Shown: positions 44,355-53,600, counted from the first letter of the stretch. The stretch is DNA of 64,000 nt from Flavobacterium sp. CBA20B-1 (GCF_028473145.1 NZ_CP092370.1:1-64000), one strand, 5' to 3'. Numbers and translations are program-made. The notes: generated from the letters alone by a model not told the origin.

Positions 44355-45926
44355 ATGCCTCAAGAAATACAATTACAAGTTCTTCCCCAAATAGCAGTTG
44401 ACAACCAATTGCTGACAGATTATGTGGCAAAATTAACACATACATCGGTTCGCGATATTCAACATATATCCATTTTAAAACGCTCTATCGATGCCCGCCA
44501 AAAACAGATAAAAATAAATTTAAAAATTCATGTTTTTTTTCAAGGCGAAGAAGTAGTGCATCGCACCATTCATTTTCCCGAATATAAAAATATAAAAAAC
44601 GCACCAGTTGCCATTGTTGTTGGTGCAGGTCCGGCTGGATATTTTGCAGCTTTGCAATTAATTGAATTAGGTGTGAAACCAATCGTTATAGAACGTGGAA
44701 AAGATGTGCGTGGTCGCAGAAGAGATTTAAAAGCAATTAATGTGGATCATGTTGTAAACCCCGATTCCAACTATTGTTTTGGCGAAGGAGGTGCAGGAAC
44801 CTATTCAGATGGTAAACTATATACCCGCTCAAAAAAAAGAGGCGATGTAAACCGAATTTTAGAACTTTTGGTGGCTTTTGGCGCATCGCAAGATATTTTG
44901 GTAGAAGCACATCCGCATATTGGCACTAATAAATTGCCTAAAATCATGGAAGATATGCGCCACAAAATTATCGAGTTTGGGGGCGAAGTGCTTTTTGATA
45001 AACGGGTGATCGATTTTGATATTAAAGGCAATGAAATAAATGGAGTAGTTTTGCATACGGGAGAAAAAATTCCTGCGCGCCAAGTGATTTTGGCTACCGG
45101 ACATTCGGCACGAGATATTTTTGAATTATTAGATCGAAAAGAAGTGCTCATTGAAGCGAAACCTTTTGCTTTGGGAGTTCGGGCAGAACATCCGCAATCA
45201 CTTATTGACAGTATTCAATATTCTTGTGATTTTAGGGGAGAATACTTGCCACCGGCACCGTACTCCATCGTAAAGCAAGTAAACGGTCGTGGAATGTATT
45301 CTTTCTGTATGTGTCCGGGAGGAGTTATTGCACCTTGTGCCACTAACGTGGAAGAAGTGGTAACGAATGGATGGTCGCCTTCAAAACGCGATCAAGCTAC
45401 GGCCAACTCTGGAATTGTTGTGGAATTGAAATTAGAAGATTTTAAACCATTCCAAAAACATGGTGCTTTGGCAGGAATGTATTTTCAAAAAGAAATTGAA
45501 AACACCGCCTGGAAAGTAGCAGGTAAAACACAAAAAGTCCCTGCGCAGCGAATGATTGATTTTTCCAATAAAAAAATATCCGAATCCCTACCAAAAACGT
45601 CTTATGTTCCCGGCGTGGTTTCGGCTGAATTAGGGGATGTTTTCCCGAAATTTTTAACAGGTATCATGCGCCAAGGATTTCAAGAGTTTGGAAAAACAAT
45701 GAAAGGATATTTTACAAACGAAGCTATTTTGCATGCACCCGAAAGCAGAACATCATCGCCAGTGCGTATTCCAAGAAACGAGGAAACGTTGGAACACCTG
45801 CAAATAAAAGGTTTGTATCCTTGCGGAGAAGGTGCTGGATATGCCGGAGGAATTATTTCTGCAGCGATCGATGGTGAAAAATGTGCCATTAAATGTGCCG
45901 AACAAATTTTTGGTTATAGAAGTTAA
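44355..45926 (+). CDS. NAD(P)/FAD-dependent oxidoreductase
   Basis: A 523-residue flavoprotein from ATG 44355; the TTG at 44340 adds five residues and is less likely. An N-terminal domain of about 85 residues precedes the FAD-binding motif VVGAGPAGYFAALQLIELG (about 92-110) with ERGKDVRGRRRD. A C-terminal FAD contact reads GLYPCGEGAGYAGGIISAAIDG. It belongs to the widespread uncharacterised YtfP/HI0933-neighbouring group of FAD-dependent dehydrogenases. Substrate unknown. Confidence 0.85.
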   Translation: MPQEIQLQVLPQIAVDNQLLTDYVAKLTHTSVRDIQHISILKRSIDARQKQIKINLKIHVFFQGEEVVHRTIHFPEYKNIKNAPVAIVVGAGPAGYFAALQLIELGVKPIVIERGKDVRGRRRDLKAINVDHVVNPDSNYCFGEGGAGTYSDGKLYTRSKKRGDVNRILELLVAFGASQDILVEAHPHIGTNKLPKIMEDMRHKIIEFGGEVLFDKRVIDFDIKGNEINGVVLHTGEKIPARQVILATGHSARDIFELLDRKEVLIEAKPFALGVRAEHPQSLIDSIQYSCDFRGEYLPPAPYSIVKQVNGRGMYSFCMCPGGVIAPCATNVEEVVTNGWSPSKRDQATANSGIVVELKLEDFKPFQKHGALAGMYFQKEIENTAWKVAGKTQKVPAQRMIDFSNKKISESLPKTSYVPGVVSAELGDVFPKFLTGIMRQGFQEFGKTMKGYFTNEAILHAPESRTSSPVRIPRNEETLEHLQIKGLYPCGEGAGYAGGIISAAIDGEKCAIKCAEQIFGYRS

Positions 45927-45989
45927 ATTAATTAAAGTACGTGGTTTAAAGGAAAATAAGTGTACCTTAAAACATTAAATCTAAAAAAA

Positions 45990-46763
45990 ATGGAATTAAA
46001 ATTAAACCGTCCGATATGTTTTTTCGATTTAGAAACAACAGGAATTGATGTAGCAAAAGACAGAATTGTAGAAATTTCGATATTAAAAATTTTTCCAAAC
46101 GGAAACAAAGAAAGCAAAACGTGGTTGGTAAACCCAACGGTTCCTATTCCGGCACACGCCACAGCTGTTCATGGAATTACCAATGAAAAGGTTGCCAATG
46201 AACCTACTTTTAAAGAATTAGCAGGTCAGGTTTATAATATGATAAAAGACGCCGATTTGGCAGGATATAATTCCGACCGATTCGATATTCCGCTTTTAGC
46301 AGAAGAATTGCTTCGTGCCGATGTAGATTTTGATATGAAAAACCGTGTGTCTATTGATGTGCAAACAATTTTTCATAAAAAAGAAGAGCGTACATTGAGT
46401 GCCGCTTTAAAATTTTATTGCAATAAATCGCTTGATAATGCCCATTCTGCAGCAGCCGATACCGAAGCAACTTATGAAATTCTGAAGGCACAATTAGATC
46501 GATACGAAGATTTAGAAAACGATATGAAAGCCCTTTCTGTATTCACAACTCGTAAAAAATCAGTAGATTTTGCCGGATTTATCGCTTTAAATGATAAAGG
46601 AGAAGAAATTTTTACCTTTGGAAAGCATAAGGGTACTTTGGTAGATGATGTTTTAGAGCGCGAGCCAGGTTATTTTGGTTGGATACAAAACGCGGATTTT
46701 CCTTTATACACCAAAAAAGTTCTAACAAGTATTAAATTGCGAAAACTGACTAATAAATTTTAG
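45990..46763 (+). CDS. DEDDh 3'-5' exonuclease (DnaQ-like)
   Basis: A 257-residue nuclease from ATG 45990. The exonuclease domain shows motif I FFDLETTGID, motif II GYNSDRFDIPLL and motif III HSAAADTEATYEIL (DEDDh type). The C-terminal 50 residues contain FTFGKHKGTLVDDVLEREPGYFGWI, a GKHKG-type DUF3820-like module seen in Bacteroidota exonucleases. It may act in repair or proofreading. The next gene starts two bases after the stop. Confidence 0.92.
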   Translation: MELKLNRPICFFDLETTGIDVAKDRIVEISILKIFPNGNKESKTWLVNPTVPIPAHATAVHGITNEKVANEPTFKELAGQVYNMIKDADLAGYNSDRFDIPLLAEELLRADVDFDMKNRVSIDVQTIFHKKEERTLSAALKFYCNKSLDNAHSAAADTEATYEILKAQLDRYEDLENDMKALSVFTTRKKSVDFAGFIALNDKGEEIFTFGKHKGTLVDDVLEREPGYFGWIQNADFPLYTKKVLTSIKLRKLTNKF

Positions 46764-46764
46764 T

Positions 46765-47376
46765 ATGAAAATTATTTGTGTAGGAAGAAATTATATCGAT
46801 CATATCAACGAGCTTTCTAATCAAAAACCCACTGAACCTGTGCTGTTTATGAAGCCCGATACCAGTGTATTGAACAATGGAAATCCGTTTGTAATACCTG
46901 AATTTTCAGCCGATGTGCATTACGAAGTAGAAATTCTTGTAAAAATCAGTAAAGTGGGCAAATACATTCAGCCAAAATTTGCCGATAAATACTACAATCA
47001 AATTGGTTTAGGTATTGATTTCACCGCACGCGACCTGCAATCGAAATTAAAAGAAAAAGGTTTACCTTGGGAAATTGCAAAAGGTTTTGACGGATCGGCC
47101 GTTATTGGTGATTTTGTCGATAAAACAAAGTTTGAAGACTTGCAAAATGTGTCGTTTCAGTTAAAGAAAAACAGCGAAACCGTGCAAAGCGGCAACACCA
47201 AAGATATGCTTTGGCAAATCAACGAGCTAATTGCTTATATATCGCAATTTTTTACATTGAAAACGGGTGATGTGATTTTTACCGGAACACCAAGTGGCGT
47301 TGCAAAAGTGCATCCCAATGATGAATTGGAAGGATTTATAGAAGGTGAAAAAATGTTTAGTTTTAAAGTAATCTAA
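46765..47376 (+). CDS. Fumarylacetoacetate hydrolase family protein
   Basis: A 203-residue single-domain FAH enzyme. The metal site is seen in HYEVEILVKISK, with GIDFTARDLQSKLKEKGLPWEIAKGFDGSA and IFTGTPSGVAKVHPNDE as family landmarks. Relatives include acylpyruvases and oxaloacetate decarboxylases, so the substrate is probably a short diketo acid. It is tightly packed with the exonuclease (2 bases) and CinA (1-base overlap). Confidence 0.92.
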   Translation: MKIICVGRNYIDHINELSNQKPTEPVLFMKPDTSVLNNGNPFVIPEFSADVHYEVEILVKISKVGKYIQPKFADKYYNQIGLGIDFTARDLQSKLKEKGLPWEIAKGFDGSAVIGDFVDKTKFEDLQNVSFQLKKNSETVQSGNTKDMLWQINELIAYISQFFTLKTGDVIFTGTPSGVAKVHPNDELEGFIEGEKMFSFKVI

Positions 47377-48638
47377 TGAAAGCAGCAATTATAACCATTG
47401 GCGATGAGCTGTTGATAGGGCAGGTGGTTGATACAAACAGTGTTTTTATAGGGCAACAGTTAGAAGCAATTGGCTGTAAAGTGATTGAAAAAATAGCTGT
47501 TTCGGATACATTTCATCAAATTATTGAAACATTTGAAAAATACCAAAACAAAGTTGATTTAGTGATTATTACGGGTGGTTTAGGTCCCACAAAAGACGAT
47601 ATCACCAAAAAAACTTTTGCCCACTATTTTAATGATGAATTAGTGATGAATACGGCTGTTTTAGATCATGTAACCCAACTCATTGCCAACTATTACAACC
47701 GACCGTTAAACGAAATGAACCGATTGCAGGCTTTAGTGCCTTCAAGATGCGAAGTGCTTTTTAACGATGTGGGCACCGCTCCGGGTATGTTAATGGTTAA
47801 AGAACAAACGGTTTTTGTGTCATTGCCCGGCGTTCCATACGAAATGAAATATTTAATTACCGAAAAGTTGTTTCCCTATATAAAAAAACACTTTCAGTTA
47901 GATGCGATCGTGCACAAAACCGTGCTTACAGTAGGTATTGGTGAAAGTATGTTGGCTGAAAAAATAGCGCTTTGGGAAGACAGTTTGCAGCTTCAAAACA
48001 TTCATTTGGCTTATCTGCCACAGTTTGGTTTGGTGCGCTTGCGATTGAGCAAAACAGGTGATTCTGTTGAAGAAATAACTCAAGAAATTGATGAGAAGAT
48101 TAAGGAGTTGCAACAATTAATTCCTACATTTTTCATTGGTGTAACAAATACCGATACGTTGTTTGATGAGGTGGTGCAATTGCTAAAAAAGAGCGGTTTA
48201 ACGCTTGCAACAGCCGAAAGTTGCACAGGAGGAAGTATTGCTCAAAAACTCACATCTATAGAAGGAGCTTCGGCTTATTTTAAAGGCAGTGCCGTTACCT
48301 ATGCAACAGAATCGAAGGTAAATGTTTTAGGTGTTCAGCAACAAACAATCGATACTTATAGTGTGGTAAGCCAAGAAGTTGCCAAAGAAATGGCAGTTGG
48401 TGCAAAAAAAATATTTCAAACAGATCTTGCCATAGCAACTACTGGTAATGCCGGTCCGCTAAAAGGTGATGCCGATGCAGAAGTAGGAACCGTTTGTATT
48501 GCATTTGTGTATGAGGATAAAGTAGAAAGCTTTACTTACAATTTTGGAAAACCACGCCACAAAGTAATTCAAGCAGCTGTTGAAAAAACATGGTTGCTTT
48601 TGTATCAATATATAAGATTGCAAATAAAATCAACCTAA
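47376..48638 (+). CDS. cinA: CinA-like NMN deamidase / molybdopterin-binding protein
   Basis: A 420-residue two-domain protein. The N-terminal MoaB/MogA-like domain (about 1-170; TIGDELLIGQVVDTNS, ITGGLGPTKDD) is joined to a C-terminal PncC domain (about 260-415; TAESCTGGSIAQKLT, STGNAGP-like ATTGNAGPLKGD). The PncC part deamidates nicotinamide mononucleotide for NAD salvage, and the N-terminal part may hydrolyse ADP-ribose. Its start overlaps the FAH gene's stop by one base. Confidence 0.93.
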   Translation: MKAAIITIGDELLIGQVVDTNSVFIGQQLEAIGCKVIEKIAVSDTFHQIIETFEKYQNKVDLVIITGGLGPTKDDITKKTFAHYFNDELVMNTAVLDHVTQLIANYYNRPLNEMNRLQALVPSRCEVLFNDVGTAPGMLMVKEQTVFVSLPGVPYEMKYLITEKLFPYIKKHFQLDAIVHKTVLTVGIGESMLAEKIALWEDSLQLQNIHLAYLPQFGLVRLRLSKTGDSVEEITQEIDEKIKELQQLIPTFFIGVTNTDTLFDEVVQLLKKSGLTLATAESCTGGSIAQKLTSIEGASAYFKGSAVTYATESKVNVLGVQQQTIDTYSVVSQEVAKEMAVGAKKIFQTDLAIATTGNAGPLKGDADAEVGTVCIAFVYEDKVESFTYNFGKPRHKVIQAAVEKTWLLLYQYIRLQIKST

Positions 48639-48686
48639 AAAATAGGGGGGTGGTTTCTATTAAATCAAAAAAAAGAAAAAGAACAC

Positions 48687-48717
48687 TTGTTTAAATAAAT
48701 TTTAATTCGTTATTTTG
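48687..48717 (+). promoter_or_regulatory. Promoter of the rpmB operon
   Basis: TTG (48687-48689), 21 bases, then TATTTTG (48711-48717), 27 bases before the rpmB ATG. The -7 element is one base shorter than TAnnTTTG. Confidence 0.5.
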
Positions 48718-48743
48718 CACACTGATTTTAAAAGTAAGAAATA

Positions 48744-48980
48744 ATGTCAAGAGTTTGTCAAATTACAGGAAAGCGCGCGATGGTTGGAAACAATGTATCA
48801 CACGCTATGAACAAAACTAAGAGAAAGTTTTCTGTTAACTTAGTTAAAAAGCGTTTCTACATCGCTGAAGAGGATAGATGGGTTACTTTAAAAGTATCAA
48901 CATCTGCATTAAAAACAATTAACAAAAAAGGTATTGCTGCAGTTCTTAAAGATGCTAAAGCAAGTGGATTATTAAAATAA
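48744..48980 (+). CDS. rpmB: 50S ribosomal protein L28
   Basis: Large-subunit protein bL28. The 78-residue product begins [29 protein letters not shown], the family signature, and ends with the helix [14 protein letters not shown]. Only one cysteine is present, so this is the zinc-free form. It opens the rpmB-rpmG-DUF4295 operon. Confidence 0.97.
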   Translation: MSRVCQITGKRAMVGNNVSHAMNKTKRKFSVNLVKKRFYIAEEDRWVTLKVSTSALKTINKKGIAAVLKDAKASGLLK

Positions 48981-49008
48981 TTCCATTCACCATTAAAATT
49001 TTATCAAG

Positions 49009-49197
49009 ATGGCAAAGAAAGCAAAAGGAAACAGAATCCAAGTAATTTTAGAATGTACAGAGCATAAAGCAACCGGATTACCAGGTACATCGCGTTACAT
49101 TACTACAAAAAACAAAAAGAATACTCCAGATAGAATGGAAATCAAAAAATTCAATCCTATCTTAAAGAAAGTAACAGTTCATAAAGAAATTAAATAA
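49009..49197 (+). CDS. rpmG: 50S ribosomal protein L33
   Basis: Large-subunit protein bL33 of 62 residues. The family pattern is [12 protein letters not shown] followed by [22 protein letters not shown]. Only one Cys remains, so the usual two CxxC pairs of zinc-binding L33 are absent (C-minus form). It lies 28 bases after rpmB and 11 bases before the DUF4295 gene. Confidence 0.97.
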   Translation: MAKKAKGNRIQVILECTEHKATGLPGTSRYITTKNKKNTPDRMEIKKFNPILKKVTVHKEIK

Positions 49198-49208
49198 TTT
49201 AGTTAGTC

Positions 49209-49361
49209 ATGGCAAAGAAAACCGTAGCAACATTACAAGGAGGTTCAAAGAAATTAACCAAAGCTATTAAAATGGTTAAATCTCCAAAATCAGGCGCTTA
49301 CACGTTTGTAGAGACCGTATTGGCTCCTGAATTAGTGGATGAATTTTTAGCAAAAAAATAA
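49209..49361 (+). CDS. DUF4295 small ribosome-associated protein
   Basis: A 50-residue very basic protein (MAKKTVATLQGGSKKLTKAI, then VKSPKSGAYTFVETVLAPE). It always follows rpmG in Bacteroidota, as far as I recall. To my knowledge a protein of this family was seen as an extra large-subunit protein in the Flavobacterium ribosome structure and named bL38; I state this from memory. It is easily missed because of its size. The ORF is complete and tightly spaced behind rpmG. Confidence 0.9.
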   Translation: MAKKTVATLQGGSKKLTKAIKMVKSPKSGAYTFVETVLAPELVDEFLAKK

Positions 49362-49380
49362 TCATTCAAAAATAAATCAT

Positions 49381-49413
49381 AAAAGCTATCTAAATTATTA
49401 GGTAGCTTTTTTT
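49381..49413 (+). terminator. Terminator of the ribosomal protein operon
   Basis: AAAAGCTATCTAA (49381-49393) and TTAGGTAGCTTTT (49398-49410), a 13-bp stem with one G-T pair, a four-base loop and a T-run. Confidence 0.9.
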
Positions 49414-49442
49414 ATTTTCTAACAAATGATATTTATCAAAAA

Positions 49443-49468
49443 TTGTTAAATTAATATCAGTATATTTG
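49443..49468 (+). promoter_or_regulatory. Promoter of ftsY
   Basis: TATATTTG (49461-49468) matches TAnnTTTG exactly, 20 bases before the start. A TTG lies 15 bases upstream, shorter than the preferred spacing. Confidence 0.5.
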
Positions 49469-49488
49469 TTTCATAAAAATTGTAGTAT

Positions 49489-50442
49489 ATGAGTTTTTTT
49501 AAGCGTTTATTTTCATCAGAAAAGAAAGAAACACTTGATAAAGGGCTTGAGAAATCAAAAACCTCTTTTTTTGATAAATTATCAAAAGCGGTTGCCGGTA
49601 AATCAAAAGTAGATGATGATGTTTTAGATGATTTGGAAGATGTGTTAATCACTTCAGATGTTGGTGTGAATACCACTTTAAAAATTATCAATCGAATTGA
49701 AAAGCGTGTTGCCGAAGATAAATATTTAGGAACCGATGAGCTGAACAAAATTTTGCGCGAAGAAATTTCGGGATTGCTTTCGGAAACCCAATCGGGCGAA
49801 GCTACAGAATTCGAAGTACCAAAAGATAAAAAGCCATATGTAATAATGGTTGTTGGTGTGAATGGCGTTGGAAAAACCACCACAATTGGCAAATTGGCGT
49901 ATCAGTTCAAAAAAGCAGGACACAAAGTGGTTTTAGGTGCGGCAGATACGTTTCGTGCGGCGGCAATTGACCAATTGCAAATTTGGGCAGATCGCGTGCA
50001 AGTACCTATCGTAAAACAGCAAATGGGGTCAGATCCGGCTTCGGTTGCTTTTGATACCTTAGAATCGGCAGTGGCGCAAAATGCCGATGTGGTAATTATT
50101 GATACCGCTGGACGTTTGCATAACAAAGTAGGTTTAATGAACGAACTTACAAAGGTGAAACGCGTAATGCAAAAGGTTATTGGCGATGCACCACACGATG
50201 TGATGTTGGTTTTAGACGGATCAACCGGACAAAACGCGTTTGAACAAGCAAAACAATTCACGGCAGCAACAGAAGTATCTTCTTTAGCAGTCACAAAATT
50301 AGACGGTACAGCAAAAGGCGGCGTGGTGATTGGTATTTCAGATCAATTTCAAATTCCGGTAAAATACATCGGAGTGGGCGAGGGTATTGAAGATTTGCAA
50401 GTGTTTAATAAATACGAATTCGTAGATTCATTCTTTAAATAA
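49489..50442 (+). CDS. ftsY: Signal recognition particle receptor FtsY
   Basis: SRP receptor GTPase for co-translational membrane targeting. The 317-residue protein has the helical N domain (about 20-95) and the G domain with GVNGVGKTTTIGKLA, DTFRAAAIDQL, DTAGRLHNK and TKLDGTAKGG. The long acidic A domain of E. coli FtsY is absent, as in most Bacteroidota. The next gene overlaps its stop by one base. Confidence 0.97.
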   Translation: MSFFKRLFSSEKKETLDKGLEKSKTSFFDKLSKAVAGKSKVDDDVLDDLEDVLITSDVGVNTTLKIINRIEKRVAEDKYLGTDELNKILREEISGLLSETQSGEATEFEVPKDKKPYVIMVVGVNGVGKTTTIGKLAYQFKKAGHKVVLGAADTFRAAAIDQLQIWADRVQVPIVKQQMGSDPASVAFDTLESAVAQNADVVIIDTAGRLHNKVGLMNELTKVKRVMQKVIGDAPHDVMLVLDGSTGQNAFEQAKQFTAATEVSSLAVTKLDGTAKGGVVIGISDQFQIPVKYIGVGEGIEDLQVFNKYEFVDSFFK

Positions 50443-50864
50443 TGAGAAAAATTTTAAGTTTTGTTGTATTTGCAATTGTTTTAGTATCGTGTTCAAAACC
50501 CATTTCTGCTGAACAGCTCCAACATTTGAATGGTTATTGGGAAATAAGCGAAGCAAAAACAGAAGATGGCGATTTAAAAACGTTTCAATCAAACAACAAT
50601 GTAGATTATTTTCAATTGAATGGCGATAAAGGAACGCGAAGCAAAATAGTGCCTCAGCTAAATGGAAAAGCGCAATCAAACGGTATTCAAGAGCAATTTG
50701 TGGTAATCGATTCTGCCAACGCCACTTATTTGAAATATACTACGCAGTTTTCAAAATGGACCGAAAAAATCGATCAATTGTCAAAAAATCAGTTGGTAAT
50801 CATCAATAATAACAATGTAAAATACACCTATAAACGATATACACCCATCCAGATAAATGAATAA
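50442..50864 (+). CDS. Hypothetical lipoprotein
   Basis: A 140-residue protein with a short signal and lipobox LVSC. The first mature residues, LNGYWEISEAKTEDG, and the strand-rich remainder suggest a small lipocalin-like or DUF4488-type barrel. No confident family. Its start overlaps the ftsY stop by one base and its end overlaps the DUF721 gene by eight, so the three are translationally coupled. Confidence 0.7.
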   Translation: MRKILSFVVFAIVLVSCSKPISAEQLQHLNGYWEISEAKTEDGDLKTFQSNNNVDYFQLNGDKGTRSKIVPQLNGKAQSNGIQEQFVVIDSANATYLKYTTQFSKWTEKIDQLSKNQLVIINNNNVKYTYKRYTPIQINE

Positions 50865-51174
50865 CAAAAAATTCAATCCTCACAAAAGATTACACGAAGA
50901 ATCATCTGTACAAAATGTTTTGGGAAAGATGATTGAAGGATACAATCTAGAGAAAGGTTTTGATAAATTAAACGTTCGCGAAGCATGGATCAATTTGCTA
51001 GGACCAGGAATTGCAAACTACACCCAACAGATTGAACTGCGCAAAAACACCTTATTCGTGTCGCTTTCATCCGATGTGCTTAGAGAAGAGTTAAGCTACG
51101 GAATTGATAAAATAATAAAAATGATCAATGAAAGCTTGGGAAAGGAAATTGTAAAAAAAATAATTTTAAAATAA
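50857..51174 (+). CDS. DUF721 domain protein (DciA-like)
   Basis: A 105-residue protein with the DUF721 pattern: VREAWINLLGPGIANYTQQIELRKNTLFVSLSSDVLREELSY. DUF721 includes DciA, the helicase operator that assists loading of DnaB. Short Bacteroidota versions like this lack the extra C-terminal part, so the role in replication is an inference. It closes the ftsY operon with a terminator at its stop codon. Confidence 0.85.
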   Translation: MNNKKFNPHKRLHEESSVQNVLGKMIEGYNLEKGFDKLNVREAWINLLGPGIANYTQQIELRKNTLFVSLSSDVLREELSYGIDKIIKMINESLGKEIVKKIILK

Positions 51175-51201
51175 CTCATAATTTTTATGAGTTATTTTTT
51201 T
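51170..51201 (+). terminator. Terminator of the ftsY operon
   Basis: AATAACTCAT (51170-51179) and ATGAGTTATT (51187-51196), perfect ten-base arms, then a T-run. It includes the DUF721 stop codon. Confidence 0.85.
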
Positions 51202-51246
51202 GCCGAAACAAAATAATTTGTATATTCGATTAAAATACAAAACATT

Positions 51247-52557
51247 ATGAATAGAAAAATACTTTTAGCAGCAGTTTTATTAGCGTCGATTTCCGTACAT
51301 GCGCAAAGCTTTAACAATCGTGCGTCATTTTGGTTAAAGCCAAATAAAACAAATAACACCGCGCAAATGTTCAACAAAAATGCAGCAGTAAATGGCAATA
51401 GCAATCAGTCATTAACGACCTCAATTGGTGCTGGAGATTCTAATTTCTATATGGTTTTCAAATCAGAAGACGGTATTGAAAAAGATTTGATGAACTTTAC
51501 GTTTACGTGTGCTCAACACGCCGTTACCACTCATAATATTAATTACCACGATGCATCTACAATCGATCAAAAAAGAAGAACAGGTGCTATCGTTAAATAT
51601 GGTTTTAACTATCCAAATGCCACAGGTGATAAGAATTATGTAACCATTATTGATACTCCGAATGATTTAACCGATGTGTATGAGGTAATCTATGTAAATG
51701 ATACGTTTACCGAATTAGATCATCAGCAAATTCAAACGTATCTATCTATTAAATATGGAATTTCATTGATTGATAATGCCAATTATGTAGATGCAAACGG
51801 AAAACAAATTTGGAACCACCAATTGAATCCAGCCTATAACAATACCATTACAGGGTTGGGAAGAAGTGATTATTTTGGTTTAAACAAATTGGAAACAGTA
51901 AATTCTGTTGATAAGCGTTTAGCAATCAGCAGTGATGGGTTTGCGAATAACGAGTATCTTTTTGTTGGATCAATTAACGAAAAAACAAACTTTGTTAAAG
52001 AAAACGATGCAGAAATTTTAGATTCTTCATGGTTGGTTCAAACCAATAAAAAACCAGCGGTTGCAAACTTGCGTTTCAATTTAGGAGCTTTAAAAAACAC
52101 TGGAACGTATCAATTGGCGATTAACCCGTCAGCAACTACTTTTGAGAATGATGCGAACGTGTTGCGTGTTGAAGGAAAAGTACAAGGCAATGAATTGGTT
52201 TTTGAAAACGTAGTTTTTGATACAGATGGCAATGGTTATGATACTTTTTCAATAGTGCATACTACACAATCTAAACAAACTACAAAACCAGAAATTGTAT
52301 CTAATTTAGATTCAAAAGTTAACGCGTATCCAAACCCGGCGCGCATCAACGAAACGGTAAATGTAACTTACAATTTTGGAAAACCAACCAATTTGAATAT
52401 TCATGTCTTCACATTAGATGGCAAATTAGTAAGTAAAAAAGAGGTAAATAACATAGAAAGTTATGTTTTTGATACCACATTCTCGTCAAATGGAGTATAT
52501 CTGATTGTATCAACCTATAACGGTGAGGTTACCACAAACCGAATCATTGTAAAATAA
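51247..52557 (+). CDS. T9SS type A sorting domain protein
   Basis: Cell-surface or secreted protein of 436 residues. Signal peptide 1-20 (ISVHAQS). The middle contains TYLSIKYGISL, GKQIWNHQLNP and ITGLGRSDYFGLNK, a pattern common to flavobacterial surface proteins. The C-terminal 80 residues form the type A sorting domain: VNAYPNPARINETVNVTYNF, LDGKLVSKKEV and GVYLIVST...RIIVK. The type IX system recognises this domain and removes it after outer-membrane passage. Ligand unknown. Confidence 0.88.
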   Translation: MNRKILLAAVLLASISVHAQSFNNRASFWLKPNKTNNTAQMFNKNAAVNGNSNQSLTTSIGAGDSNFYMVFKSEDGIEKDLMNFTFTCAQHAVTTHNINYHDASTIDQKRRTGAIVKYGFNYPNATGDKNYVTIIDTPNDLTDVYEVIYVNDTFTELDHQQIQTYLSIKYGISLIDNANYVDANGKQIWNHQLNPAYNNTITGLGRSDYFGLNKLETVNSVDKRLAISSDGFANNEYLFVGSINEKTNFVKENDAEILDSSWLVQTNKKPAVANLRFNLGALKNTGTYQLAINPSATTFENDANVLRVEGKVQGNELVFENVVFDTDGNGYDTFSIVHTTQSKQTTKPEIVSNLDSKVNAYPNPARINETVNVTYNFGKPTNLNIHVFTLDGKLVSKKEVNNIESYVFDTTFSSNGVYLIVSTYNGEVTTNRIIVK

Positions 52558-52580
52558 AACAAAACATATTTCATTAAAAG

Positions 52581-52609
52581 CACCCTTTTGCATAGAAGGG
52601 TGTTTTTTT
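52581..52609 (+). terminator. Terminator after the T9SS cargo gene
   Basis: CACCCTT (52581-52587) and AAGGGTG (52596-52602), then seven Ts. Confidence 0.85.
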
Positions 52610-52652
52610 ATTCCTATTAAAAATTGTATTTTTGATTTTTGTAATACCCGAT

Positions 52653-53186
52653 ATGATAACCGAAGAACAAGTAATTTTAGTAAACGAAAAAGATCAGCCC
52701 ATTGGTTTAATGCCCAAAATGCAAGCACACCAAGAAGCATTATTGCACCGTGCGTTTTCGGTTTTTATATTGAACGATAAAAACGAAATTATGCTGCAAC
52801 AACGCGCTGCTCACAAATACCATTCTCCGATGTTGTGGACCAACACTTGTTGTAGCCATCAACGCGATGGCGAAACCAATATTCAAGCCGGAACCCGCCG
52901 TTTGCAAGAAGAAATGGGATTTACCGCAAGTTTGGAAGAAGTTTTTTCATTTATCTACAAAGTGCCGTTTGACAATGGATTAACCGAACATGAATTTGAT
53001 CATGTAATGGTGGGATATTACAATCAAAAACCCGAAATCAACAAAGAAGAAGTAGAAAATTGGAAATGGATGAGCGCCGAAGCAATTAAAAGCGATATGC
53101 AGGTGCATCCAGAACATTATACCGAATGGTTCAAAATTATTTTTGATAAATTTTACCATTACATTCAACAAGTTCAGAAAAAGTAA
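52653..53186 (+). CDS. idi: Type 1 isopentenyl-diphosphate delta-isomerase
   Basis: Interconverts IPP and DMAPP for isoprenoid synthesis. The ATG at 52653 gives 177 residues of Nudix fold with LLHRAFSVFILND, TNTCCSHQRDGE (catalytic Cys) and RRLQEEMGF, then EHEFDHV with the metal-binding Glu. A TTG seven codons upstream is not needed. Followed after three bases by queD. Confidence 0.95.
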   Translation: MITEEQVILVNEKDQPIGLMPKMQAHQEALLHRAFSVFILNDKNEIMLQQRAAHKYHSPMLWTNTCCSHQRDGETNIQAGTRRLQEEMGFTASLEEVFSFIYKVPFDNGLTEHEFDHVMVGYYNQKPEINKEEVENWKWMSAEAIKSDMQVHPEHYTEWFKIIFDKFYHYIQQVQKK

Positions 53187-53189
53187 GTT

Positions 53190-53600
53190 ATGAGAGTTAC
53201 AGTTTGCAGAAAAGCACATTTTAACGCAGCACACCGTTTGTACAGAAAAGATTGGACCGACGAGAAAAACGAATTGATTTTCGGCAAGTGCAACAACCCC
53301 AATTTTCACGGTCATAATTATGAACTTATAGTAGAGGTAACCGGTACGGTGAATCCAGAAACAGGCTATGTGATTGATATAAAAGAGTTAAGCGATTTGA
53401 TTTATGAAGAAGTAGAGCTTCCTTTTGATCATAAAAACTTAAATATAGATGTGCCCGATTTTAAAGATTTGAATCCAACGGCAGAACATATAGCTTATGT
53501 CATTTGGAACAAATTGCGAAAACGCCTGCCATTAAAACTAGATTTAGATGTAACGTTGTATGAAACCCCAAGAAATTTTGTAAAGTATTGTGGTTTATGA
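53190..53600 (+). CDS. queD: 6-carboxytetrahydropterin synthase
   Basis: Converts dihydroneopterin triphosphate to 6-carboxytetrahydropterin in queuosine synthesis. The 136-residue protein shows the zinc ligands in FNAAHR and FHGHNY, the catalytic Cys in GKCNNPNFHGHNY, and LPFDHKNLN. It lies three bases after idi. Related 6-pyruvoyl-tetrahydropterin synthases cannot be ruled out on sequence alone. No other queuosine genes are in the window. Confidence 0.9.
   Translation: MRVTVCRKAHFNAAHRLYRKDWTDEKNELIFGKCNNPNFHGHNYELIVEVTGTVNPETGYVIDIKELSDLIYEEVELPFDHKNLNIDVPDFKDLNPTAEHIAYVIWNKLRKRLPLKLDLDVTLYETPRNFVKYCGL

Noticed and set aside
49239-49246. AAGGAGGT inside the DUF4295 gene as a ribosome binding site
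   Set aside because: No start codon at suitable distance in any useful frame, and gene starts here do not use Shine-Dalgarno sequences.
49446-49892. 148-codon minus-strand ORF opposite ftsY, and a similar one at 49902-50294
   Set aside because: Antisense to a clear core gene, Ser/Phe/Thr-rich composition typical of shadow frames, no family features.
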